A DNA stretch of 64,000 bases from CAZCBX01 sp964497185 (lineage in GTDB: Bacteria > Bdellovibrionota_G > JALEGL01 > JAGRMV01). Position 1 is the stretch's first letter. Each line of letters starts with the position of its first letter. A program made the position numbers and the translations under genes. Of the stretch, positions 6,244 to 16,172 are shown in pieces. The notes beneath the pieces were generated by a model that did not search any database, had not been told where the DNA came from, and was given only the letters and a program-made list of their open reading frames with translations. The DNA is taken from the NCBI GenBank assembly GCA_964497185.1, contig CAZCBX010000006.1:59014-123013 (forward strand). The letters run 5' to 3'.

Positions 6244-8733
6244 ATGAAAAAAAATCCCAACATCATTTCAAATTTTCTTAAGATATTTTCATCATCTGCG
6301 AACAACCTATTACTTTTTTCTTTATTGATAGGTTTGGTTGGTTGTTCAAACAGCAGTACCAATACAGATGAATTATTTTCATCAAGTCGAGTAATTACTT
6401 TTGAGGAAATCTACCCAGAAAACCGTGGTGAGATTCAAAGCCAAAATTTTTCTTTAGATAAGTGGTCATGGAATCAAGATATCGCTGAAGGTGCGACTCT
6501 TCAGGAAGGCATTCACTATACGCTAGACTCAAACATGATTCCAGCAGGCTTGAGTTTTCAAATCAAAATTAATACCAATAGAACAGCAACATTCAGCCTA
6601 CTTGGAAGAGCCATTGACCATCATGTGAGCGACTCAGTAAATGATATTAACTTTACCTTTCTTAAAGATGCTTTCTTAGCAGGTTCGCCAAAGGCTTTAG
6701 CAGAGGAAAAACTACCGACATCGATCAATATTCTTTTTGGCATTGGTTATCAATTATCAGGCACGGTTGTTGACTTGGTTGACAAGGTTGAGCTTACTGA
6801 AGTTCGTCAAGGTCAATCCGTGGTGTTAACATCTGAAAGTACAAATTTTGTTTTTTCGAACCGGTATGAAGATGGAGATCCATTTGAACTTGAAGTTTTC
6901 AATTTCACAGGCAATAAAGTTTGTGGATTAAATCAATCTGATGGGACTTTTGCATCACAAAATTATGATTCTCTGATTTTAACCTGTTCTTCTCCGATTC
7001 AGCCAACAGTGTTGAATCTTGATGCTATCGTACCTTATAGAACAATGCAGTATAGTTGGGTTGATGCTCAACACGCTATGTTTTATTACCTTGAGGAATC
7101 ACTTGATGGTGGAATAACCTACGAACCAGTGTCGGAAAATATAGCTACAAACGTTCAGGCTGGAGAATATATGCTTGAAAACTCATTGTATGAAAGTTTC
7201 GGAGCACAATACCGTTTACAATCATGCAATTCTCAAGAATGCGTCGCTTCGAACACCATTGTCATACCACAAATTATGCTCAATAATTACATAGATTATT
7301 TAAAAGCAAGCAATACAGGTGGTAATGATAATTTTGGACATGCTTTATCAATTAGTGACGATGGGAACACTTTGGCAGTTGGGGCATACTATGAAGACAG
7401 CAATTCTACAGGCATCAACGGAAACCAAGATGATAATAGTTCATCAAATTCGGGAGCCGTATATATTTTTACACGGACAAATACTGGATGGAGCCAAGAA
7501 GCATATTTAAAAGCCAGCAATTCAGATTTTAATGACCAGTTTGGCAATGCGATATCATTGAGTGGAGATGGTTCTACGTTAGCAGTAGGTGCCCATTACG
7601 AAGATAGCGGATCCACAGGTATAAATGGAAATCAAAATAATGACAATGCATCACAATCGGGTGCTGTTTATATATTTATAAAAAATGATTTTGGATGGTC
7701 ACAGGAGGCATATATTAAAGCTAGTAATCCTGGTGTAGATGATCGGTTTGGGTCCTCAGTTTCACTCAATGGTGCCGGCAATAAATTGGCCGTAGGTGCA
7801 ATCCATGAAGGCAGTGGCGCGACTGGTGTAAATGGAAATCAATATGATGAGAGTGAAGGTTGGTCCGGTGCGGCTTATGTATTTTCTAAAAATCAAGGTG
7901 TATGGGCTCAGGATGCTTATTTCAAGGCAAGTAATACCTCATCAGAAAATCATTTTGGACAATCTGTTTCAATGAGTGCGGATGGAAATACTTTGGCGGT
8001 AGGAGCTCCCCTTGAATATAGTGAAGCTACTGGCATAAACGGTGATGGAAATCAAAGTGTTGATAGCTCCAGCGTAAACTCAGGTGCTGCTTATATCTTT
8101 TCCAATAGTGCATCTGGTTGGAGCCAGGATGCCTATATCAAAGCAAGTAATGCTGAGGAAAACGATCGATTTGGATATTCCCTTTCTTTGAGCGGTGACG
8201 GCTATACTCTTGCAGTAGGGGCCTCTGATGAAGACAGCAGCGCAACTGATATAAACGGAAATCAAAATAGCAATAGTGAATCAAACTCAGGTGCCGTATA
8301 CATTTTTACGAAAAATAATTCCTCTTGGAGTCAAGAAGCTTATATTAAAGCAAGCAACACTGACGAAGGCGACAAATTCGGTAGTTCTGTATCGTTAAAT
8401 TATGATGGAGATTTTTTAGCAGTGGGAGCAAAGTTAGAAAGTAGTAGTTCCATAGGGTTAAACGGCAATCAAAACAACCATTTCAGTACATCAGAATCTG
8501 GAGCAGTATACATATATGAACGCTCTTCACATATTTGGAATCAACATACATACGTAAAATCAAGCAATACAGATTCTGAAGATGAGTTTGGTTCTGCAGT
8601 ATCGATAAGTGGGGATGGGGCCACATTGGCTGTGGGTGCAAATAAAGAAAACAGCAGTGCGATGGGCATCAATGGCAATCAAAATGATAACAGCTCCAGC
8701 TCTGGCGATTCAGGTGCAGTATACGTTTATTGA
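6244..8733 (+). CDS. Lipoprotein with seven FG-GAP-type propeller repeats
   Basis: 829 residues. An N-terminal signal ends in a lipobox (LIGLVGC, Cys about 34). Residues ~45-160 form a module shared with the lipoprotein at 50610 (starts VITFEE, contains GIHYTL and AGLSFQI). Residues ~175-255 form an Ig-like piece (GYQLSGTV ... C). From about 350 there are seven repeats of ~68-70 residues with the core Y(I/L)KASN-x-FG-x-S(L/I)S-x-GD-x-LAVGA, then GINGNQ, then SGAVYIF. This matches integrin-alpha-like FG-GAP blades, and seven copies fit one closed propeller. The protein probably sits in the outer membrane or is surface exposed; its ligand is unknown. The repeats vary in codon use, so they are not a recent expansion. 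Confidence 0.88.
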   Translation: MKKNPNIISNFLKIFSSSANNLLLFSLLIGLVGCSNSSTNTDELFSSSRVITFEEIYPENRGEIQSQNFSLDKWSWNQDIAEGATLQEGIHYTLDSNMIPAGLSFQIKINTNRTATFSLLGRAIDHHVSDSVNDINFTFLKDAFLAGSPKALAEEKLPTSINILFGIGYQLSGTVVDLVDKVELTEVRQGQSVVLTSESTNFVFSNRYEDGDPFELEVFNFTGNKVCGLNQSDGTFASQNYDSLILTCSSPIQPTVLNLDAIVPYRTMQYSWVDAQHAMFYYLEESLDGGITYEPVSENIATNVQAGEYMLENSLYESFGAQYRLQSCNSQECVASNTIVIPQIMLNNYIDYLKASNTGGNDNFGHALSISDDGNTLAVGAYYEDSNSTGINGNQDDNSSSNSGAVYIFTRTNTGWSQEAYLKASNSDFNDQFGNAISLSGDGSTLAVGAHYEDSGSTGINGNQNNDNASQSGAVYIFIKNDFGWSQEAYIKASNPGVDDRFGSSVSLNGAGNKLAVGAIHEGSGATGVNGNQYDESEGWSGAAYVFSKNQGVWAQDAYFKASNTSSENHFGQSVSMSADGNTLAVGAPLEYSEATGINGDGNQSVDSSSVNSGAAYIFSNSASGWSQDAYIKASNAEENDRFGYSLSLSGDGYTLAVGASDEDSSATDINGNQNSNSESNSGAVYIFTKNNSSWSQEAYIKASNTDEGDKFGSSVSLNYDGDFLAVGAKLESSSSIGLNGNQNNHFSTSESGAVYIYERSSHIWNQHTYVKSSNTDSEDEFGSAVSISGDGATLAVGANKENSSAMGINGNQNDNSSSSGDSGAVYVY

Positions 8734-8854
8734 GTATAAAAGTCTTATGAGGGTAAAAAATTTTTAAGATGAATGCATTTCGATTCAACTCAATGAATAA
8801 TCCTTCATTAAATCACTAAATTTTAAAAAAATGTATTTTAATGTTCTCGATCCT

Positions 8855-9526
8855 TTAATTGACGGGAGCAGCTAAAAAAGGAAAGGTTTCCAACTCAGCT
8901 GATGGTGCGCCAATACCATCATCAATAGCATCTACCCCTGTCGAAGCGCCCTTCATTACCACTGTATAGTAAGTCTGAATCACATCTACGATTGGCTTAC
9001 GGCCGCCGCAATCATTATTAGGATCTCCTCCAGAGGGATCATTAGTTAATCCCATGGCCGTTAGCTCTACAGCCATATATACCTCGCATTCGCTTCCTGC
9101 GTTCCGATCAATGTAAATCTGATCATCCAACAAAAGTTGCCCAAAAGCATCATAGCGGCCTGCATTGGTGGCTAACGGTGAACTAACCGCAATATCCGAA
9201 CGATTGGTTAGGGCATTGTCGCCACAGCCATTGCCATTGGTACCTTCATCGCGCAGTCCATCATACGATGCCAAGCTAAAGCTTACCTCAGATAAAAAGT
9301 CACTGGATGCATCCTCCAATGATGTGGTGTTGTAATCATTGAGCTGATCATCTCGTTGCGTGTCACTGCGAAATGTACCGATGAAAAGTTCTGAAAAATA
9401 AGCTCGGCCAGCGCGGTCAATCAAACGGCCTTCAGGTTCAGGAGGTGTGACATCATCATCGCTGCTGCTACACGCAGCTATACTAAAAAGGATCATGGCG
9501 GATAAAATTATCTTGCTTCGTTTCAT
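8855..9526 (-). CDS. Lipoprotein, DUF4331 C-terminal-like partner
   Basis: 223 residues with a lipobox (LFSIAAC, Cys about 19). After it comes RLIDRAGRAYFSELFIGTF, resembling the start of the second half of DUF4331 proteins (R-x-GRP-x-N). The rest is Asp/Asn-rich, with four Cys that could form disulfides. It follows the DUF4331 gene by 2 bp, with GGAGC eight bases before its ATG, so the two are co-translated. I infer that the two genes encode separated halves of what is a single protein elsewhere. Function unknown. Confidence 0.75.
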   Translation of the reverse strand: MKRSKIILSAMILFSIAACSSSDDDVTPPEPEGRLIDRAGRAYFSELFIGTFRSDTQRDDQLNDYNTTSLEDASSDFLSEVSFSLASYDGLRDEGTNGNGCGDNALTNRSDIAVSSPLATNAGRYDAFGQLLLDDQIYIDRNAGSECEVYMAVELTAMGLTNDPSGGDPNNDCGGRKPIVDVIQTYYTVVMKGASTGVDAIDDGIGAPSAELETFPFLAAPVN

Positions 9527-9528
9527 GC

Positions 9529-10251
9529 TTATTGCTCCGGGGTGAGTGTGGTTGGGTCAAATGTTTCGGTAGTGGCATACACGCCATAAACGGGTCCTTC
9601 GCCCACAATGTTGGTATCTGCTTGTATAGCGATGGCCAAAATATTTTGGTCTTGATAGGCGTTTTCGGGTGATTCCTCCTCACCTGTGTAAGTGTCCAGC
9701 AAGCTATCACGTTGAGCATTGAGCAAAGCGTGGCACTGTGCTGAATCATTGGAGGCCGCTTGGTTGTCTTGTCGTTGTGCCGCGCGGGCTGTGTTGAAAT
9801 TGGCTTTGTCTCTAAAGGATGGATCCTTGGCTAAGCGGGTGATGATTCGAAATGTACCAGCAGTGTTGCCCACACCTGAAGGGCCGGGGATATTCGCATT
9901 AACATCACTTACAAGTACTCCAGAGCCATCCTTCTCACATGTCACGCGACCCGTCTCGCCAAAATAACACTCAATGGTGGTTTCAGTTTGAGTGGTGCCG
10001 TAGGATGCACTGTTGTTAATGTGGAATACGTATTTGGCTTCGGTAGAAAATTCTGAATCCGTGTCTGCATTGGGATGAACGGTCATAATTAAATTCATGG
10101 TGTCATTGTCTTCCATCCACGCATAAACGTTGGCGATGTCAGTTGAAGGCTTGGCGGATACATCGGATCCATCCTGATGATCGGCAAGTGAATTACCCGC
10201 CCAAAAGCTAACGAATAGCGCCCAAAATACTGTAAAAATACATACTTGCAC
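9529..10251 (-). CDS. Exported DUF4331-family protein
   Basis: 240 residues. The start is GTG, chosen because GGAGG lies six to seven bases upstream; the nearby ATG at 10243 is out of frame. The signal peptide ends near NSLA-DHQDG. The mature N-terminus (DHQDGSDVSAKPSTDIANVY, then LIMTVHPNA) is the usual DUF4331 opening, with conserved DH and D(I)xxVYAW. The role of the family is not known; it is common in secreted bacterial proteins. Two Cys pairs are visible (IECYFGETGRVTCE and one near the middle). It is first in a two-gene operon. Confidence 0.82.
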   Translation of the reverse strand: MQVCIFTVFWALFVSFWAGNSLADHQDGSDVSAKPSTDIANVYAWMEDNDTMNLIMTVHPNADTDSEFSTEAKYVFHINNSASYGTTQTETTIECYFGETGRVTCEKDGSGVLVSDVNANIPGPSGVGNTAGTFRIITRLAKDPSFRDKANFNTARAAQRQDNQAASNDSAQCHALLNAQRDSLLDTYTGEEESPENAYQDQNILAIAIQADTNIVGEGPVYGVYATTETFDPTTLTPEQ

Positions 10252-10380
10252 AGATAACCTCCATTGGTTTTTTCTTATAGATTATAACACTGCCAGGCAT
10301 CATGACACAAGCAACACTTATTTTATCTAGCTTTAGCAAGGTTGCATCGACGCAAAGGCGTGAATATAGTGAGAATAATC

Positions 10381-10899
10381 ATGAAAAGAGCCGTTTTGAA
10401 CCATTTGCGTCGATTTGATGTTGTAGCTTGTTTGTTAACAGGGCTGCTGGGTGGTACGCTCTACTTATTGCTCATTTTATTTTGGATTCCACTTTGGGAT
10501 GGCGGCACGCCTGGCATCATGCTTCGCTGGGCCGCTTCGTTTGCCATGGGCGGTGAGATTCTTGCGCCACCTTCTACGTTTGGTTGGGATGTGCTGGCAT
10601 ATGCCGTGGGCAGCTTTTGGTTGGCGGGCGTGGTGTTTGCACTGATCGTTAATTTTATTCTCCATGGTGTAAACGAGTGGCTCGGTTTGCTCGGTGGCAT
10701 GGGTTTTGGATTGATTTTGTATGGCATCGATTTTTATTATTTTGATGCTTATTACCCCTGGCTGATTGCATCTCGAAGCACCGCCATGGTGATCACCTAC
10801 ATTGTGTTTGGTGGCTTTGTGGGGTACGTGTATCATGTGATTGCCGCCAGACGTGGCCATCACCCCATCGATTCACAACCTTTGAAAACGGCTTCCTAA
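10381..10899 (+). CDS. Small integral membrane protein, unknown family
   Basis: 172 residues with four likely membrane helices: about 18-38, 75-98, 102-120 and 133-155. Short basic ends follow, ending HHPIDSQPLKTAS. I use the ATG at 10381; a TTG at 10342 lies in frame but has no ribosome site. I do not recognise the family. It converges with the giant gene, with only 11 bp between the stops, and is transcribed away from the DUF4331 pair. Confidence 0.7.
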   Translation: MKRAVLNHLRRFDVVACLLTGLLGGTLYLLLILFWIPLWDGGTPGIMLRWAASFAMGGEILAPPSTFGWDVLAYAVGSFWLAGVVFALIVNFILHGVNEWLGLLGGMGFGLILYGIDFYYFDAYYPWLIASRSTAMVITYIVFGGFVGYVYHVIAARRGHHPIDSQPLKTAS

Positions 10900-10910
10900 G
10901 GTCTGCCTAA

Positions 10911-13900
10911 TTATTTACCCATGGTTTGATTGCGCGCGTGGAGATACCAAAGGCCTATTCCTGTATACGAGCCTACAAAAAAAGTGGTTGCTGCTTTTAC
11001 ATTCCATAGATGATTCAAACGTTGGCGGCAGAGCAGCGATACAATGGCCTGACTTGTTAAGTAGCTAGCGCCCAACGAAGGTACCACCATCCAGCCGCGG
11101 TTAAACATATAGTACTGAATACCTGGGGTGGTTACGCCATAATCCACCGTAGCCTGGTAACTCTCATCACCGAGGGTTAAAAATGTCCATATGTCTTTTT
11201 CACCTTTGGCTTTTAACACTTCTTTTTCGGCTTCTTCCTGTTTTTGTAAAAATACGCTGAACTGATCTACGACATAATCTTCCAACTCTTCATTGGTTTG
11301 CATTTGATGGGTGAGCTCTTTTTGCAAAAACCAATCAAACCACTGATCTTCGGTGGCATCCGGTGACATGCGCTGAGCTTTTTGCAAAACATCTTGAATG
11401 TTTTCTCGCACCGGAGCCAACGCAGGTTCTGACCAATCCAACCATGGATTGTCGGCCATGGTGATTAGTTCTGGATGCGTTTCTAAGGTTTGGAATAATT
11501 GTTTTCTAAGATTGTCGTTTTGCAACAACTTTCCATCGTGGCCCCATATCAGCGACTCACCCGCTTGAAACTCCAATGCTTCAATGGGCGCCCCTATGAA
11601 TGAAAAAAAGGCAGCCTCTGAAAGCATTTTATACAAAGCGATGGGCGATACACCCGTAAATGCCAAATATCGGAGTGTGGGGGCAAAAACACCCTGCATA
11701 CCCACTTCATGCAGGCCGCGTGTAACAAATTCGTAGTCCAGTTCATCATCATGGTGGATGGTGCTGTAGGTGCTAAATTCAATGAGGGTGGACATCCAAA
11801 TCATAATTTTTGCAAGCCCTGCGTTGGCCACGGTGGTCAAAGACGAGGTGGGCGTAACACATTCACCACGAATTCTGCGATGAAAGTCAAAAGTTCGAAA
11901 TGGCGCTTTCCATTGAGCCATGGATACCTGCCCTTGCGCAATCAGCTCATCCACCTTTTTTTCCAAAGAAGCCATCGCTTTTTGATAGCCACGCCACTCA
12001 AATTGCAAATAAGTATCGCGACGGCCTGTATTTTGTAGCAAAGAAACAATGACATCCGTTTGTTCCATTTGCTTTAAGGTTTGCCGAACTTGCTTGGGCT
12101 GCAAGCTTTGCAGGGGCGCTGCAAAAGGATTGTCCTGATCAATGACTCGGTACACATTCTCAAGCGCCAAAGGTCTACCAGGCTGTGATCGAGCCAGCCG
12201 CTCCGCAGCCTGGTACTTGGCATCGATCATTCTGTAGCGTGCGTAGCGCTGCATTTGATAAGCATCCGCAAAATGATCAATGAGATAATTTCTTCGGTGC
12301 CTATAATAATAGGGATTAAGTTTGCGGTTGCCTTTGAGCCATTGTCCTAGGTTTGGTTTCGCCGATGCCGTGTGGCCAGGCCGAATATAGGCGGCCAAAG
12401 ATTTATTATGGCGGCCAATCATATCCACTGCTTCTCGGAAAGCGCGAACATCCACCTCGGTTTGAATGGTTACACGGTCGAGTTGTTTGGCCAATCTTAG
12501 CCAGTCCAAATCATCCAACAAATGACTTCGCACCAACGGATGAATTAGCTTTTCCATTAAATCGTCTGGCAAAGGTGCAAACTGAGATTTTTGCCGTAAA
12601 AAGTCCCAAATCTGATTTCGGACATGCGTATACGAAATCCATTTACCTTTTTTTAAATGTCCTCTAACCCATACACCTGAAATTTTCCGATGATAAACCA
12701 TACGTCTTGCAATGTCTTGGGTTTGTGCAGGGTTAAACCAGGGCAGCGCCGAGGGTTTTTGGGCTGCTGCCACCTCGAGTCGCTCCATGAGGGCCACCAG
12801 TTTTTTTTCGGCTTGGTATATGCGTTGTGGGCTGCGATGGGTTTTGTCCAGTGCTTTCACAAGACGTTTCCATTGCATTTGTGCCAAACGCGGATGCTTT
12901 TCCAATACGTTCATAAAGCTTTGCCATGTTGATCTCCAACTTGATGGCATTTTTACGCGAAGACTGGGTTTATTTGAAGCCAAGCGCTCAAGAGGTTTGG
13001 CCGATTGATGGGGGATCTTTGAAGCGGTGGAAAGTCGAAACTTGCGGGCCAATCCAGGAAAGTCTTTTTGAACCATCGCCATCGCATTGCGCGTTTGATT
13101 GCTTACGATGTAGCGCTCAAACTCTGCCAACCACGAATAAACATTGCCATTGAGATGAGGGGCATCGGCCAATTTTTTTCCCAAAGCATGTCGAAAAAGC
13201 GGATCATGCAAAAAGGTTTCAGGTTTTAAACCCTTATCCAGTCCTGCTTTTGGATAGCGATGGGCCAATTGTTCCAATGCAGTCGTATTGCGAAAAGCGG
13301 AGAGCGAAAATTCTTTGGCAACATTGGGGAGATCTTTTTCAATCATGGCAATGGCCTGATCGGTTTGCTTTGAAATGATGTGTTTTTGAAATTGTTCCAG
13401 CCAATCGTCCAACCCCTGGTTTGACTTAAACATTACAGCCAACCGATCCGCCATGGATGTTCGCAGCGACGGAGACCCCAAGAAATGAACTGCCTCTTGG
13501 TTTGGCCTTAAAATTTTTCCAACTTTGGTGTGCCGGAGATTGTGTACTTGCTCCAAGGGATCTGCGATTTTGTACATCTCCTCCAAACGTAAGACGGCCT
13601 TATCAAATATTTGTTTGTAACTTTTGCTACTTTTTAACCACAGCTCTTTGACTTGCTTTAGCACGTGATTGCCAGATACGGCACCACCAATGGCTGAGGC
13701 AATGACAAGATACGTCCACTCATGCTTGATGGAAGATCGCAAGCGTTCCAATTCCAAAGCAGCTTCCTGCCAGTCAATTTGACCCGTCGCTACGTTGGCT
13801 TCCATCAATTTTTTATGATCATACAAGTTGATCAAATTGTATGCACCATTGATCGTGTACAAACCAGAGCCCAGCACCATGGCTGGAATAAACAGTGATT

Positions 13901-15965
13901 TTCCCATGCTAAAAGGAACAAGAAGTATGGAGGCCACCATCACTGCTTTGGTGCGGTGATCACGGTTAATTTCTTCTCGAATTTGCTGGCTGTCATAATC
14001 TTGAAGTGCCAAACAAAGATAATGGCCATACTCCCTGCTTGGGCGTTGTGCAGAATACATGGCAAGGGGCACGGGAAAATGTTGGATGATAAAGCTTAGA
14101 TAATTTTCATAATCAACGTTTTGAAGCGAAACAACCGACCGATGCTCAACTTGCCATTTTTCGGTGATGGTTTGCAAGTAACTTTTCGTATCTTCCAGAA
14201 ACGTTTTTATTTGCTCAAGGTCAAGAGCCATGGGCTTTGCAGCAAACATTTCTTTGGGTTTTTTGCTGGCAAAATAAGTGTGCTCATTGAATGTTAGAGG
14301 AGCAAATTGTTTGTCTTTCCGATATGGCTCAAGCAATTTCAAGAAAGCGTCATTGTAGTGAACCGGTCCAAAAGCCGTACCTTCCTGCATACAACGCTCA
14401 AAAGGTGTATGGTCATAGACGCCCAGCATTTTTCGCAATTTGGATGATCCCATCAATACTTCAAAAAATGGGTGATGAATCAGTGAACTTGTTCGATTTT
14501 GAAAGCGTTGATCATAATTATGAAGCTCTGCCTTGGACAAAAGCTGGTACTCTTGGCTGGAAACCCCTTCCTGCAGACAATATTGATTGACTCGGGTCAT
14601 CTCTTGCCCAAGCCATGCTATATCTTGCACCAATTGTGCCGCATCCCAATGATGATCTTGGTATGCTTGATGGTGAATTTTTAGCATCGGTTCAAGTTCT
14701 TTAAACCGATGCTCCTCACAATATGGCGTATCCAACTCGCAGACAAAATGACGAAACACATTCTTAAAATGCTCCCATGATTGAATTTGATAGTGCTCGC
14801 CCTCGAGAGCCGACTGATAGGAATCATTGAGCATATGCTGCATGGCCAAATGCGCCACAACCCAAGGGTGCATGTCTTGTGCAATGTCGGCTTTAAATTT
14901 CGCGTACCGATTTTCTTGTTTAAATTCATCTCCGGGTAACAATACAGGTGCTGGCATGATCTGTGCCTGAATTTGAGAATCCAGTTCAACCAATTCTTTG
15001 CGCGACATGTGAACCGTAACCGTTGAAGCAGGCAACCACAAATCAGAAGGCTGCCAAGTCTGATCTTGTTCAGTAGGCACCTCAGGGCTGCGCTGCTGGG
15101 CATAGACTTGATAAAGTTGACGGACGTACGTTTGATTGTGAATTTGTTGTGGTTTGTAATACGTTTGCTGTTCAACGCTGATTGAAGCTTTCTGAACCTG
15201 CTGTGTAAATAGGTTTCCCCTTAGAGAACAGCTTTGCAGCTCTTGTTGAAAACCCAGCACATGGACGGAAAAATTTTGTGCCTTTGATGCAAGCTTTGTT
15301 TGAAAATCCTGCAACATATGGGCATAGGCATAATAAAAAAGCTCTTGGTCAGCGCTGTTGCGCGCCACCGACTTTACAGCTTGTTCAATTTTTTCACTTT
15401 GGTTGGCTAGAAAATCAATTTCCTGATTATACGTTTTAAAATCGTAGCGACTTGTGGCTCCTTTTTGCAAACACTGATCTCTATATTTTTGATTTTCCAT
15501 CAGCGGCAAATCAAAATACGCGTGGGGTTGGATTTGACACCGCTGCTTTTCAATAAAAATTGTATTTTGTACATCCTGCATCACAAAGCTGACGATTTCT
15601 GCCTGGCAATAAAGCGGCTCATACAACACAGGATGCGCTGCAAAGTGTCCATGGCATGCTTCTGGCCGATCCAAACACTGCTTAAGAAAAAGTGCAGTGG
15701 CGTGCAAGGGTTTGGTCAGCCATAGCCCTTGTGCAAACGTGTGAAGGGAAGTTTGATAATCCTCTACCACTTTTTTTACATTGTAATGGCGGCCATACTC
15801 AAAGGTTTGATCCAGCACGGCCATCGGGTTTTGTCCATTGCTGTACAAATACCCTTGTTCGATCATTCTCTGTTTACAAGCAGGTGAGAGCGTGGGTGCT
15901 GTGTCCCCAAAAACGCTGGATGCTGAAAACATCAGTGTACAAATCAATAAAATAAAACGATGCAT
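10911..15965 (-). CDS. 1684-residue exported protein of unknown function
   Basis: An uninterrupted 5-kb gene. It begins with a signal peptide (MHRFILLICTLMFSASSVFG). The first ~650 residues are rich in Gln, His and Tyr with scattered Cys pairs. Two hydrophobic stretches lie at about 673-705 and 750-770. Then comes a basic helical region with an internal duplication: a block with WLEQFQKHIISKQT...AMIEKDLP at about 852 and a diverged copy with WLAEFERYIVSNQT...AMVQKDFP at about 943. A final hydrophobic segment is at about 1657. I recognise no catalytic motif or named domain. The composition suggests an envelope-spanning structural or secretion-related protein, but that is speculation. A candidate 57-residue ORF ends seven bases before its start. 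Confidence 0.85.
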   Translation of the reverse strand: MHRFILLICTLMFSASSVFGDTAPTLSPACKQRMIEQGYLYSNGQNPMAVLDQTFEYGRHYNVKKVVEDYQTSLHTFAQGLWLTKPLHATALFLKQCLDRPEACHGHFAAHPVLYEPLYCQAEIVSFVMQDVQNTIFIEKQRCQIQPHAYFDLPLMENQKYRDQCLQKGATSRYDFKTYNQEIDFLANQSEKIEQAVKSVARNSADQELFYYAYAHMLQDFQTKLASKAQNFSVHVLGFQQELQSCSLRGNLFTQQVQKASISVEQQTYYKPQQIHNQTYVRQLYQVYAQQRSPEVPTEQDQTWQPSDLWLPASTVTVHMSRKELVELDSQIQAQIMPAPVLLPGDEFKQENRYAKFKADIAQDMHPWVVAHLAMQHMLNDSYQSALEGEHYQIQSWEHFKNVFRHFVCELDTPYCEEHRFKELEPMLKIHHQAYQDHHWDAAQLVQDIAWLGQEMTRVNQYCLQEGVSSQEYQLLSKAELHNYDQRFQNRTSSLIHHPFFEVLMGSSKLRKMLGVYDHTPFERCMQEGTAFGPVHYNDAFLKLLEPYRKDKQFAPLTFNEHTYFASKKPKEMFAAKPMALDLEQIKTFLEDTKSYLQTITEKWQVEHRSVVSLQNVDYENYLSFIIQHFPVPLAMYSAQRPSREYGHYLCLALQDYDSQQIREEINRDHRTKAVMVASILLVPFSMGKSLFIPAMVLGSGLYTINGAYNLINLYDHKKLMEANVATGQIDWQEAALELERLRSSIKHEWTYLVIASAIGGAVSGNHVLKQVKELWLKSSKSYKQIFDKAVLRLEEMYKIADPLEQVHNLRHTKVGKILRPNQEAVHFLGSPSLRTSMADRLAVMFKSNQGLDDWLEQFQKHIISKQTDQAIAMIEKDLPNVAKEFSLSAFRNTTALEQLAHRYPKAGLDKGLKPETFLHDPLFRHALGKKLADAPHLNGNVYSWLAEFERYIVSNQTRNAMAMVQKDFPGLARKFRLSTASKIPHQSAKPLERLASNKPSLRVKMPSSWRSTWQSFMNVLEKHPRLAQMQWKRLVKALDKTHRSPQRIYQAEKKLVALMERLEVAAAQKPSALPWFNPAQTQDIARRMVYHRKISGVWVRGHLKKGKWISYTHVRNQIWDFLRQKSQFAPLPDDLMEKLIHPLVRSHLLDDLDWLRLAKQLDRVTIQTEVDVRAFREAVDMIGRHNKSLAAYIRPGHTASAKPNLGQWLKGNRKLNPYYYRHRRNYLIDHFADAYQMQRYARYRMIDAKYQAAERLARSQPGRPLALENVYRVIDQDNPFAAPLQSLQPKQVRQTLKQMEQTDVIVSLLQNTGRRDTYLQFEWRGYQKAMASLEKKVDELIAQGQVSMAQWKAPFRTFDFHRRIRGECVTPTSSLTTVANAGLAKIMIWMSTLIEFSTYSTIHHDDELDYEFVTRGLHEVGMQGVFAPTLRYLAFTGVSPIALYKMLSEAAFFSFIGAPIEALEFQAGESLIWGHDGKLLQNDNLRKQLFQTLETHPELITMADNPWLDWSEPALAPVRENIQDVLQKAQRMSPDATEDQWFDWFLQKELTHQMQTNEELEDYVVDQFSVFLQKQEEAEKEVLKAKGEKDIWTFLTLGDESYQATVDYGVTTPGIQYYMFNRGWMVVPSLGASYLTSQAIVSLLCRQRLNHLWNVKAATTFFVGSYTGIGLWYLHARNQTMGK

Positions 15966-15972
15966 GTATGGC

Positions 15973-16146
15973 CTATAAATAATGGATAAAATAATGGAGA
16001 TCGTCCGTGGTTTCCTGAAAAAGCATCGAGTCAGCTGAAGGTGGACGAAAGAAACCCAGCGCTTCTAAAAAGACTTTTTCAGGTTCATCATTGGCGTGGG
16101 CATGATGATAAGAGGATTTGGATAAGCTGCTTGAACCATAACGCAA
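15973..16146 (-). CDS. Candidate 57-residue ORF upstream of the giant gene
   Basis: An open frame with a TTG start and a TAG stop, read directly from the minus strand. The peptide looks coding (EPEKVFLEALGFFRPP, then SMLFQETTDDLHYF), with mixed polar and aromatic residues rather than low-complexity shadow sequence. A stop codon lies two codons upstream of the TTG, so nothing longer is possible. AAGGA abuts the TTG, which is too close for a normal ribosome site. It fills the gap between the photolyase-like gene (26 bp) and the giant gene (7 bp), all on one strand. No family recognised. Confidence 0.35.
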   Translation of the reverse strand: MRYGSSSLSKSSYHHAHANDEPEKVFLEALGFFRPPSADSMLFQETTDDLHYFIHYL

Positions 16147-16172
16147 TCCTTATCGAATAAATCGGCACCGTG

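Noticed and set aside
7319..8733. FG-GAP repeats as DNA-level tandem repeats (phase variation)
   Set aside because: The units are similar in protein but differ widely in bases, so slippage is unlikely.
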